A stretch of DNA of 64,000 nucleotides from Bacillota bacterium (GTDB taxonomy: Bacteria; Bacillota; Clostridia; DSM-8532). The stretch covers positions 62,001 to 126,000 of the forward strand of contig JAEZLR010000006.1 in assembly GCA_023415205.1 (NCBI GenBank), in the 5' to 3' direction. Shown here one piece after another: positions 15,985 through 23,521 of the stretch. Each line of letters opens with the position of its first letter. Position 1 is the first letter of the stretch. The notes beneath the pieces are model-generated. The model saw nothing but the letters and a program-made list of their open reading frames with translations, made no database searches and was not told the origin of the DNA. The translations under genes and the position numbers were made by a program.

Positions 15985-16695
15985 ATGTGGCTTTTCAAAC
16001 GTAAAACCCAGGTTGAAGCGCCGGAGCAGGGCCATAAAACCGAAGGTAAGCCTTCTGTGAGCTTTGATCCGTCTATTTTAAGGCAGAACAATATCACCCG
16101 GCTGTCCATTGACGAGCGCTGGACCAAATTGTTCGTCACCATTAAAAGGAGTCCAGAGCTTGAACAGGCTGAAAAAGAGATGAATGAGCTCATCAAAAAA
16201 GAGGCCATGCTTAAGAATGAGCAGGACAACCTGGAGCCATCCAAACGCAAGTGTATGACGGAGATCATGAATCTGACCAAGGAAGCCTTTGAAGATGACA
16301 ATGCAGAGGCAAAGGAAAGGTTGAAGGTCTGTAAAAAGGAAATTGAGAAGATCAACTCCCGGATGAACGACATTCTGGAGGATATCGAAAAGCTGGAGGA
16401 TACGCTGAAGGAGGCAAACCATAAGCTTCTGGAGGAGTCTACCACATACATATTTTCCACCCTTAAGGCCTATAAGGATAGGTCGGTAGAAATCCAGACG
16501 GAGCTCATGGCTCTGGAACAGAGGGAGAAGGCTTTAAGAGAAGAGCTTGAAACCCTTTCGGTGGACTGGACTCAGTATGCCACCGACCTGACCGAGCTCA
16601 TTGGAACCGATCAGGTCAAAAGGCTGGAGGGAGTATTCGGGTTGGAGGAATTGGAGAATGAAGCTGCTGACACCCCTACAGATGAAGTCCATTGA
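15985..16695 (+). CDS. Coiled-coil protein of unknown function (236 aa)
   Basis: The ATG at 15985 follows AAGGAGGAG at ideal spacing and gives a protein starting MWLFKRKT. After a disordered lead of about 40 residues, nearly all of residues 60-210 are long heptad-like helices rich in Glu, Lys and Leu (for example ELEQAEKEMNELIKKEAML). There is no signal peptide or transmembrane helix. Its last 38 bases overlap the start of nnr, so the two are translationally coupled. I recognise no family. A scaffold or regulatory role beside NAD repair is possible, but nothing in the sequence shows this. Confidence 0.8.
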   Translation: MWLFKRKTQVEAPEQGHKTEGKPSVSFDPSILRQNNITRLSIDERWTKLFVTIKRSPELEQAEKEMNELIKKEAMLKNEQDNLEPSKRKCMTEIMNLTKEAFEDDNAEAKERLKVCKKEIEKINSRMNDILEDIEKLEDTLKEANHKLLEESTTYIFSTLKAYKDRSVEIQTELMALEQREKALREELETLSVDWTQYATDLTELIGTDQVKRLEGVFGLEELENEAADTPTDEVH

Positions 16696-18187
16696 CCAGA
16701 CCGCTATTGAGAGGATTGGCCTGCCGGGGATTGTTCTCATGGAGAATGCGGCCCTTCAGGTGGTAGCCAAGGCCATAAGCCTGATTAAAGGCAAGGAAGC
16801 CCATGTCACTGTCATAGCCGGGATTGGAAATAACGGAGGAGATGCCTTTGCCGTAACACGACACCTGCTTTCTTTGGGGCATTCGGTTTCATGCTATGGA
16901 ATGGTTCCTTTGGATCAATACTCGGGGGATGCCTATACCAACGGTTTGATACTTAAAAATCTGGGCCTGGATGTACCCGTTGTTTCCGAAGACGGCGTAA
17001 TGGAACGCCTGAGCCAATCCTTAAGACAGAGTGACCTTGTGATTGACGGCCTTTTGGGTACGGGCCTTAACCGGGAGGTACAGGGCTTATGGTCCAGGGT
17101 TATGGATATCATCAATGAAAACGCACCCCTTGTGTTGTCCATTGATATTCCCTCGGGGGTGGATGGTCTTACCGGAAGGATTATGGGAAACTGTGTCCGG
17201 GCTGACGCCACCGTCACCTTTTATCTTCCCAAGCTGGGTATGGTTCAGTACCCTGGTGCTGCATGCATGGGCCAGTTGACTGTTGCCGATATCGGAATTC
17301 CCTATGCCCTGGCCGAAAGCCTGGATACCCCTGTGCTATTGGAGCGGGAGGAGATGGCGGCACTGCTCCCCCAAAGGCCCCGGGATGGTCATAAGGGCAC
17401 CTTTGGAAGAATTCTTATCATTGCCGGCTCTGCTGGGATGACCGGTGCAGCCTTTCTATGCGCGGCTTCCGCCTACAGAACGGGCTCGGGGCTTGTCCGG
17501 CTGGCAGTACCCCAGGGGTGCCTGAACACCCTTGCTCAGCTCATCCCAGAGGCTGTATTGATGGGACTTCCTGAAAATGACGGACATAGTGCCCCCGTCG
17601 ACAAAGAGCTGCTAAGACGCCTTATGGATGAGGCCGATGCGCTTCTGATAGGGCCCGGACTATCCTGCAACGAGGATACCCATGCCCTGGTGAAAAACGT
17701 CGTGGAGGGCTGTGAAAAACCTATAGTATTTGATGCGGATGCCTTGAATATTCTGGCTGGGGACAGAGAGCTTCTGGACAATCTTCGCTGTGAAGCCATT
17801 ATTACTCCCCACCCCGCAGAAATGGCCCGTTTGGCGGGTATAACCACGGGAGAGGTGCAGGCCGACAGGATTGGAGTTGCCCGGCGATTTGCCGATGAAT
17901 ACGGGCTCACGGTGGTGCTTAAGGGTGCAGGTACGGTCATTGCCGCCAATGATGGCAGGATAGCGGTCAATTCCACAGGCAACGAGGGTATGGCCACCGC
18001 AGGCTCGGGTGATGTTCTGGCCGGGCAGGTGGTCTCTCTGCTGGGTCAGGGCTTACTTCCCTTCGATGCGGCTCAGGTAGGTGTCTTTTATCATGGCCTT
18101 GCCGGGGACCTTGCCGCCGGTGAGAAGGGCTCCGCTAGCCTTATGGCCACTGATATTCTGGCGTATATTCCAGCCGCCCTTAAGTGA
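16658..18187 (+). CDS. nnr: Bifunctional NAD(P)H-hydrate epimerase / ADP-dependent dehydratase (509 aa)
   Basis: This enzyme repairs NAD(P)H damaged by hydration. The N-terminal YjeF/NnrE epimerase domain (about residues 1-215) shows ENAALQVV and the GIGNNGGDAF loop. The C-terminal NnrD domain is a ribokinase-like ADP-dependent dehydratase with GTFGRILIIAGSAGMTGAA, FDADALNIL, ITPHPAEMARL and NEGMATAGSGDVLAG. The order epimerase then dehydratase is the standard bacterial fusion. The ATG at 16658 has TTGGAGG nearby and overlaps the coiled-coil gene; a longer frame starting at 16601 lies wholly inside that gene. Alanine racemase follows 40 bases later, a common clostridial arrangement, but acpS is not seen. 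Confidence 0.94.
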   Translation: MKLLTPLQMKSIDQTAIERIGLPGIVLMENAALQVVAKAISLIKGKEAHVTVIAGIGNNGGDAFAVTRHLLSLGHSVSCYGMVPLDQYSGDAYTNGLILKNLGLDVPVVSEDGVMERLSQSLRQSDLVIDGLLGTGLNREVQGLWSRVMDIINENAPLVLSIDIPSGVDGLTGRIMGNCVRADATVTFYLPKLGMVQYPGAACMGQLTVADIGIPYALAESLDTPVLLEREEMAALLPQRPRDGHKGTFGRILIIAGSAGMTGAAFLCAASAYRTGSGLVRLAVPQGCLNTLAQLIPEAVLMGLPENDGHSAPVDKELLRRLMDEADALLIGPGLSCNEDTHALVKNVVEGCEKPIVFDADALNILAGDRELLDNLRCEAIITPHPAEMARLAGITTGEVQADRIGVARRFADEYGLTVVLKGAGTVIAANDGRIAVNSTGNEGMATAGSGDVLAGQVVSLLGQGLLPFDAAQVGVFYHGLAGDLAAGEKGSASLMATDILAYIPAALK

Positions 18188-18227
18188 GTAGGTGGCACTG
18201 TAACAATCCCTATAATGAGGTGAGAAA

Positions 18228-19397
18228 ATGGATTATAAATTGACCAGGGCATGGGCTGAAATCAACCTGGACCATATTGCCCATAATGTACGTGAAATCA
18301 GAAGATTGGTGGGAAAACGAACTGAGCTCATGGCAGTCGTTAAAGCCGATGCCTATGGTCATGGGGTTCTTGAAACCGTTCAGACTATGATAGAAAACGG
18401 CGTGACTCGAATAGCCGTCTCCATGCTGGATGAGGCGATACAGCTGCGAAAGATCGGCATAGATATCCCTATTTTAGTCTTAAGCTATACCAGCCCTATG
18501 CGGGCTGATGAAATTCTTCAATATCATATCACCCAGACGGTCTACAGCCATGAGTTTGCTGCCGCCCTGTCAGAAGAAGCGGTCAGACAGGGAACCAAGG
18601 CTCGGATTCATATCAAAATTGATACGGGCATGAGTCGGGTGGGCTTCCTTCCCGGCTATAGTGCCGTCAAGGATGTTGTTGAAATCCAGAAGCTTCCGGG
18701 GATCATTATTGAGGGCATCTTTTCTCACTTTGCCACCGCGGACGAACGGAACCGAAGCTATACCCTACACCAGATGGAGCTTTTTGAGAGCATTGTGGGA
18801 GAGCTTCACCGAATTGGCATCCTTATACCCATCCGCCACATTGCCAACAGTGCGGCCATTCTTCAGTATCCGGAAACGATTTTGGACCTTGTTCGGGCGG
18901 GAATCATCCTCTATGGGATTTATCCCTCCCAGGAGGTGGACCCCTCGGTCATCCACCTTGAACCGGCCATGACCTTCAAGGCCACCATCACATTGGTTAA
19001 ATGGGTTGATGAAAATACTCCCGTCAGCTATGGGAGGAAGTTTACCACCACACGGAAAACCAGAATTGCCACTTTGCCCGTGGGATATGCCGATGGCTAT
19101 TCCCGGCTGCTGACCGGTAAGGGCCGTGTTTTGGTCAACGGCCAATATGCTCCCATCATCGGTTCCATCTGTATGGACCAGTGCATGGTTGATGTCACCG
19201 ATATTGCCGGGGAGGTTTCCGTAGGCGATGAAGTGGTGCTGTTGGGCCGCCAAGGGGAGGGTGAAGTGACCGCCGATGAGATTGCCCGCCTTATGGGGAC
19301 CATACCTTATGAGATTGTCTGCATCATCGGTAAGCGTGTGCCACGGGTTTATTATAAAAATGGAAAAGTTGTCAATATCATGAACTATCTGGTCTGA
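18228..19397 (+). CDS. alr: Alanine racemase (389 aa)
   Basis: This PLP enzyme makes D-alanine for peptidoglycan. The PLP-binding Lys39 lies in AVVKADAYGHG, and the catalytic tyrosine of the C-terminal domain is in VSYGRKF. Other signatures are HIKIDTGMSRVGF, HIANSAA and GSICMDQCMVDVT. The two-domain layout (TIM barrel then beta domain) and length are normal. The start has ATGAGGTGAG a few bases upstream. It follows nnr closely and probably shares its transcript. Downstream of alr in many Firmicutes lies the MazEF-like pair; here only the toxin is present. Confidence 0.96.
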   Translation: MDYKLTRAWAEINLDHIAHNVREIRRLVGKRTELMAVVKADAYGHGVLETVQTMIENGVTRIAVSMLDEAIQLRKIGIDIPILVLSYTSPMRADEILQYHITQTVYSHEFAAALSEEAVRQGTKARIHIKIDTGMSRVGFLPGYSAVKDVVEIQKLPGIIIEGIFSHFATADERNRSYTLHQMELFESIVGELHRIGILIPIRHIANSAAILQYPETILDLVRAGIILYGIYPSQEVDPSVIHLEPAMTFKATITLVKWVDENTPVSYGRKFTTTRKTRIATLPVGYADGYSRLLTGKGRVLVNGQYAPIIGSICMDQCMVDVTDIAGEVSVGDEVVLLGRQGEGEVTADEIARLMGTIPYEIVCIIGKRVPRVYYKNGKVVNIMNYLV

Positions 19398-19467
19398 AAA
19401 AATCGACCATGTATAGGCCTTCAGGAAATGTGTAACAATAGTGATGGATGCGTAACCTAATCTTAAT

Positions 19468-19497
19468 TTGACGCTCTTGAACCCCTTTCCTTATAAT
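19468..19497 (+). promoter_or_regulatory. Promoter for mazF
   Basis: TTGACG (19468-19473), an 18-base spacer and TATAAT (19492-19497) precede the toxin start by about 70 bases. This gives the toxin its own transcription start, separate from alr. Confidence 0.7.
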
Positions 19498-19563
19498 GAA
19501 AGGCAAGAGCATGGATAAAGGGGTCATGATGGGTGGTCAATACTTTTTACAGGAGTGATTGTT

Positions 19564-19923
19564 TTGCTGGTAAAAAGAGGCGACATCTATTATGCAGACT
19601 TAAGTCCCGTTGTGGGCTCTGAACAAGGTGGTATAAGACCGGTTCTGGTGATTCAGAATGATATTGGCAATAAATTCAGCCCAACCATTATTGTCTCGGC
19701 TATCACCTCACAAATGGAAAAAGCTCGGCTCCCAACACATATTGAAATCTCCGGGGAGCATTATGGCCTGAACAAAAACTCGATAGTCCTTTTGGAACAG
19801 GTAAGAACCATTGACAAAAGAAGACTTCGTGAAAAGGCCGGACATCTGGATGACTACTTAATGAGGCGAGTCGATCACGCACTTCGTACAAGCTTTGGCC
19901 TGAGCGTTACATACGTGCAGTGA
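19564..19923 (+). CDS. mazF: MazF/NdoA-type endoribonuclease toxin, no antitoxin gene visible (119 aa)
   Basis: The protein closely resembles Bacillus NdoA (EndoA). It has VKRGDIYYADLSP, the catalytic arginine in GIRPVLVIQND, the threonine region IIVSAITSQ, and LLEQVRTIDKRRL. This family cleaves mRNA at specific short motifs. The TTG at 19564 is chosen because AGGAG lies 8 bases upstream and it reproduces the family start (LVKRGD); a GTG at 19555 abuts the site. The usual partner, a ribbon-helix-helix antitoxin of about 90 codons between alr and mazF, is absent: the 166-base gap has no such frame. The antitoxin may be elsewhere, or the gene may be lost and the toxin tolerated. Confidence 0.93.
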   Translation: MLVKRGDIYYADLSPVVGSEQGGIRPVLVIQNDIGNKFSPTIIVSAITSQMEKARLPTHIEISGEHYGLNKNSIVLLEQVRTIDKRRLREKAGHLDDYLMRRVDHALRTSFGLSVTYVQ

Positions 19924-19959
19924 AGGCTTCCTACGAAACGTCTCTCAAGGAGGAAGAAG

Positions 19960-20538
19960 ATGAGATTCAAAAGAAAAAGCAAAGCAGTGTTAATGGTCTT
20001 TGTTCTATTGAGTTGTGTTACCCTCATTGTCTCTTACGCTGCAGGAGCAGGACAGCCGGGAAGTGATACAGATCCCCTGGTGACCAAGAGTTATGTGGAT
20101 CAGCAAATAGCCCGCTTGTCCTCCCAGATAGGAAGCTCCGGCTCCGGTACAGGTACGGTGGATACAGGCACTATTGCCCAGCTCCAAACCGATGTGGGGG
20201 ATCTTACCAAGTTTATTATTGATGCCCTGACAGAGATAGAGACCCTTCGGGCGAAGGTTAGCAGCCTGGAAGCCGGGTTTGCAGTGGTTGAGCTAAAAGC
20301 CGGACAGAAGCTCTTGCTTTCAGGAGGCAGCGAAGCCATCTTGAGGAACGGGTCCGCCACGGCGCTTAAAGGCATAAACGGCGATCTTCTGATTGATGCC
20401 AGTGCCGGCAAAGATTTAGTTGAGGGAACAGCCATTCCACTACAGCATATTCTTATTGCATCAAGGAATGATGGGAGAGGCCTTTTAGCCAAGTCCCAAT
20501 GCTATGTGCTTGTTCGTGGAGCCTATACCATCCAGTAA
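19960..20538 (+). CDS. Exported coiled-coil protein of a conserved uncharacterised family (192 aa)
   Basis: A clear signal peptide (basic RFKRKSK then a hydrophobic run ending near SYAAGAG) opens the protein. A DPLVTKSYVDQQI segment begins a short coiled coil (to about residue 105), interrupted by a Ser/Gly/Thr-rich linker. The C-terminal 85 residues are beta-rich with LKAGQKLLLSGGSEAILRNG and HILIASRNDGRGL, a pattern I recall in many clostridial exported proteins of unknown function. It is likely an extracellular trimer or bundle; that is inference. It follows mazF by 36 bases with AAGGAGG before the start, so may be co-transcribed. Confidence 0.78.
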   Translation: MRFKRKSKAVLMVFVLLSCVTLIVSYAAGAGQPGSDTDPLVTKSYVDQQIARLSSQIGSSGSGTGTVDTGTIAQLQTDVGDLTKFIIDALTEIETLRAKVSSLEAGFAVVELKAGQKLLLSGGSEAILRNGSATALKGINGDLLIDASAGKDLVEGTAIPLQHILIASRNDGRGLLAKSQCYVLVRGAYTIQ

Positions 20539-20589
20539 CCTGGAGGGGGCCCAGCCCTATTGTAGGGAGATTCCCGAGGAGTTAAATCA

Positions 20590-20630
20590 AGGGTGTATTC
20601 AAAAAGTTTGGATACACCCTTTCAATTTTC
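20590..20630 (+). terminator. Intrinsic terminator
   Basis: AGGGTGTAT (20590-20598) pairs with ATACACCCT (20612-20620), followed by TTCAATTTTC. It closes the mazF / exported protein unit. Confidence 0.75.
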
Positions 20631-20686
20631 ATCTTTTGATACGATATACATTATATAAACATCAATTAAAGTGATAAAGGATCATT

Positions 20687-22543
20687 ATGAAAGCTAAGCG
20701 TTTTTTTAATGGGTTTGTGGCCGGTGCACTTGTTTTTATTACCCTTTGGTTTGGTATCAAGCCTCTTCTTATGGGTTCATCCTATAAAGACTACACCAAG
20801 ATTGACCGGCAGGATCTGAACTTTGCGGAGAATGAGTATGGGGCCATTATTATTGGTTCGGAGCCCGAGGGTTTGGCCTCGGCCCTGTCCTGCGCTAGAA
20901 CGGGGCTTAAAACACTGTTGATTACCCAGGACAATGATCTGGGCAGCTACATAACCCGCACCATGATTTCAAAGATGGATCCCCAGCAGGGTATCATTGA
21001 GAAAAAAAAGGTGCTACTCAACAGCGGCATCTATCAGGAGCTTTTCGGGAAATACAATATCGGCTTTAATGGAATGGATTACGAACAATCAGTCAGAAAG
21101 CTTTTGGAGAAGGAAAAAAGCCTTGAGATCCTTTATAATGGCACGGTCATCGAGGTCGACCTGGAAGGTCAGGTGCTTAAGGGGATTGTTGTAGAAGGAT
21201 CGAACGGTAAACAATACTTTAAGGCCCACCAATTCATAGATGCCAGCCAAAGGGGAGATCTTCTGCTCCTGTGTAATACCCCTTCATATACAGGCTCAGC
21301 GGATTTGGGTATGCCCGACATCTATGCGCCCCTTGAATTCAACTTCAAAATCTCGGGTGTGGATATGGAGGGACTGAAGAAAAGTCAGAAAACCAGTGAT
21401 TTTTCATTATTTCAGCAAGCCATACTGGTTTATAGAAAAGCGAACCCAAGAATTAAGATTGTTTCGCCTTCATTCATTAATCAGAATGAAAATGAACTGG
21501 TCATAACGGGATTAAAGGTTTTTGGGGTGGATATTGAGGATGAAGAGGATGTCAAGGCCGCTTACCGGGAGGCAGAGGAGGAAGCGCTTCTTTTAACCGC
21601 GTATCTAAAAAATGTGCTGGTTGCCTTTAAGGAGTGCACCTATAAGGAAGGTCCGCAGGAGCTGTTCATGCCCGAATTCAGGCATTTTGAAGGCCGGTAT
21701 ACCCTCAAGGTATCGGATATTCTGGAAAACAAGGATTTTCCTGATAAGGTTGCCCTATGCTCCGCTGCCGTGGATGCGGGAAAATTTGTGGACCAGAACG
21801 TGGAGTATATTGTTACCAAGCCTAATGTTTACACCATCCCCTTAGGATGCATCGTCCCGTCCAACCTGGATAATGTGCTCATGACCGGATCAAAGGCCTC
21901 GTTTACCTCCTTGGCCGCTACAAGTGCCTCAAGTCTGCCCACACGCTTGACCGTGGGGGAGTCTGCTGGACTGATTGCGGCTTACAGCTTTATGAATCAA
22001 ACCACTCCTGGACAATTATTGAAAGAGGATGAAAAGGCCATCAAGGCCATGGTGAGCTTTATCAAGCGGGGAGGGGTTATTATTGAGGACTTTAATGAAA
22101 GTCTTCTGATTCCGAAAACCGAACAAAGGCTTATGGATCACTGGGCTTATCCCTATATCAGGACTTTGGCCGAATACGGGATTATTGCAGGTAATACCGA
22201 CAATGACTTCAAGCTGGACTACAAGGCCAGCCAGGAGCTGTTTACGGTTTTGATGAGGAACGCCCTTCTTAAGATTGCCCCGGAGGCACTCAACAGACAA
22301 ATAGAAATCAGCATTAAGGGTTTTGAAGAAAAGCGGGAGCTGACGGGAGAAATGGCAGCGGTGATTGTCCTTGAGACCCTATCTGTTCCCTATGACAAGG
22401 GGAAGGCCTTAGAAACCCTCAAGGGCAGCAAGACTCTGCCTGAGGATTTAGTAGACCGCATGAATGCCAACGATCCTGTTACCCTGGACATGGTATTTGG
22501 CCTGGCTGTTGAAACCGTAAATCATCTTAAAGATGCGAAATGA
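20687..22543 (+). CDS. Membrane-anchored FAD-dependent oxidoreductase with SLH-like tail (618 aa)
   Basis: Residues 7-30 form an uncleaved signal anchor (FFNGFVAGALVFITLWFGI). The next part is an FAD-binding Rossmann fold (EYGAIIIGSEPEGLASALSC, with the dinucleotide-binding glycines) followed by a QFIDASQRGDLLLL segment typical of the FAD-dependent oxidoreductase family PF12831. A TVGESAGLIAAYSF region holds the second FAD contact. Residues from about 483 look like a single SLH-type repeat (HWAYPYIRTLAEYGIIAG). So the enzyme would act outside the membrane and touch the wall. An extracytoplasmic flavoenzyme is unusual; its electron acceptor is unknown. No signal for cofactor delivery is visible. 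A cytosolic orientation cannot be excluded. Confidence 0.75.
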   Translation: MKAKRFFNGFVAGALVFITLWFGIKPLLMGSSYKDYTKIDRQDLNFAENEYGAIIIGSEPEGLASALSCARTGLKTLLITQDNDLGSYITRTMISKMDPQQGIIEKKKVLLNSGIYQELFGKYNIGFNGMDYEQSVRKLLEKEKSLEILYNGTVIEVDLEGQVLKGIVVEGSNGKQYFKAHQFIDASQRGDLLLLCNTPSYTGSADLGMPDIYAPLEFNFKISGVDMEGLKKSQKTSDFSLFQQAILVYRKANPRIKIVSPSFINQNENELVITGLKVFGVDIEDEEDVKAAYREAEEEALLLTAYLKNVLVAFKECTYKEGPQELFMPEFRHFEGRYTLKVSDILENKDFPDKVALCSAAVDAGKFVDQNVEYIVTKPNVYTIPLGCIVPSNLDNVLMTGSKASFTSLAATSASSLPTRLTVGESAGLIAAYSFMNQTTPGQLLKEDEKAIKAMVSFIKRGGVIIEDFNESLLIPKTEQRLMDHWAYPYIRTLAEYGIIAGNTDNDFKLDYKASQELFTVLMRNALLKIAPEALNRQIEISIKGFEEKRELTGEMAAVIVLETLSVPYDKGKALETLKGSKTLPEDLVDRMNANDPVTLDMVFGLAVETVNHLKDAK

Positions 22544-22548
22544 ATAAT

Positions 22549-22668
22549 GCGCTGTCTAAAGAACTCGATTTATGATAGGCCAGGATGTTCAAATCTTCCT
22601 GTTGTTGAGGACAGTAAGAAGATTTGAACATCACGGCCTATCTACAGCTTCAAGACAGCGCCTTTTTT
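22549..22668 (+). terminator. Long nested hairpin ending in T-run, convergent gene boundary
   Basis: Three nested inverted repeats share one axis: GCGCTGTCT/AGACAGCGC (22549-22557 and 22653-22661), GATAGGCC/GGCCTATC (22574-22581 and 22635-22642), and a perfect 15-bp arm (22584-22598 with 22618-22632). An apical CTGT/ACAG adds more. Six Ts follow at 22663-22668. It separates two converging genes. It works as a terminator for the + strand, but it is far longer than needed and resembles a small palindromic repeat element. Confidence 0.7.
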
Positions 22669-23410
22669 ATGTGGTTTTCTTTTTTCTCATTTTAGTTTTA
22701 TAGGTGAGGATCATAAACCGTGGCAAATCCATCATGCGTTTATAGCGGTGTGGTTCCTTAATAAGCCTGAAAAGCCACTCCAAACCAGCCTTACGCATGA
22801 ACTCAGGTGCCAGGGAAGCGGTTCCTGCCAGCACATCAATGGTGCCCCCTACACCCATGACCACCTTACACTTCAGCTCATGGATATGCTCATTAATCCA
22901 TTTCTCCTGTTTAGGGACGCCTAGACCCACAAGAAGGATTTCGGCCTTGGAGGCATTAATCTGGTGAATGATTTCGGGGCTTTCCTCCTCGCTGAAATAT
23001 CCGTTGCGGAAACCGACGATATTGGCTCGGGGGAATTCAGAAAGAATATTGATTGAAGCCTGTTCGGAAACCCCCGGCTTTCCTCCGAAGATATAGAAGC
23101 TGGTGATACGTCGATCGGTATTGATGAGAATCCTTTTGACCAAATCAACACCTGAAACCTTTTCTTTTAGTCTTCGTCCAAGAATTTTGGAAGCCAGTAC
23201 CACACCGGCTCCATCAGCGACCAGTAGATCAGCCTTATTTAAAAGCTCCTTGAGTCCGTCATCCCGCTGAGCCTGCATAATGATCTCCGCATTGGGAGTA
23301 AATATCTTTTGGGCGGTGCTCCCGTTCAGCATCTCAAGGACTTGATCCAACGCCTCGTCCATGGTGACATTATCAAGCCTGACACCATGTATGTCAATCT
23401 TCTCAGGCAT
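22667..23410 (-). CDS. WecG/TagA/CpsF-family glycosyltransferase (247 aa)
   Basis: This GT26 enzyme adds the second sugar (often N-acetylmannosamine) to a lipid-linked N-acetylglucosamine for wall polymers. Motifs include IFTPNAEIIMQAQ, LLVADGAGVVLAS, RITSFYIFGGKPGVSE, ILLVGLGVPKQEKWI and GVGGTIDVLAGT, all typical of the family. The basic C terminus (TYKTKMRKKKTT) suggests membrane binding through charge, as in TagA. It is downstream of the glycosyltransferase-CsaB gene on the same strand, separated by 111 bases that hold a candidate promoter. The group fits secondary cell-wall polymer synthesis. Confidence 0.92.
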   Translation of the reverse strand: MPEKIDIHGVRLDNVTMDEALDQVLEMLNGSTAQKIFTPNAEIIMQAQRDDGLKELLNKADLLVADGAGVVLASKILGRRLKEKVSGVDLVKRILINTDRRITSFYIFGGKPGVSEQASINILSEFPRANIVGFRNGYFSEEESPEIIHQINASKAEILLVGLGVPKQEKWINEHIHELKCKVVMGVGGTIDVLAGTASLAPEFMRKAGLEWLFRLIKEPHRYKRMMDLPRFMILTYKTKMRKKKTT

Positions 23411-23521
23411 ATCCTAGCCCTCCTGTGAAAGCCTTTTTTGTTGCTCATCCAGAAATTTTCATGGGTTCTTCAGTGAAACATAATGATTATACAAGAACCC
23501 CCGGCGTTTGAAAAGACGGAT

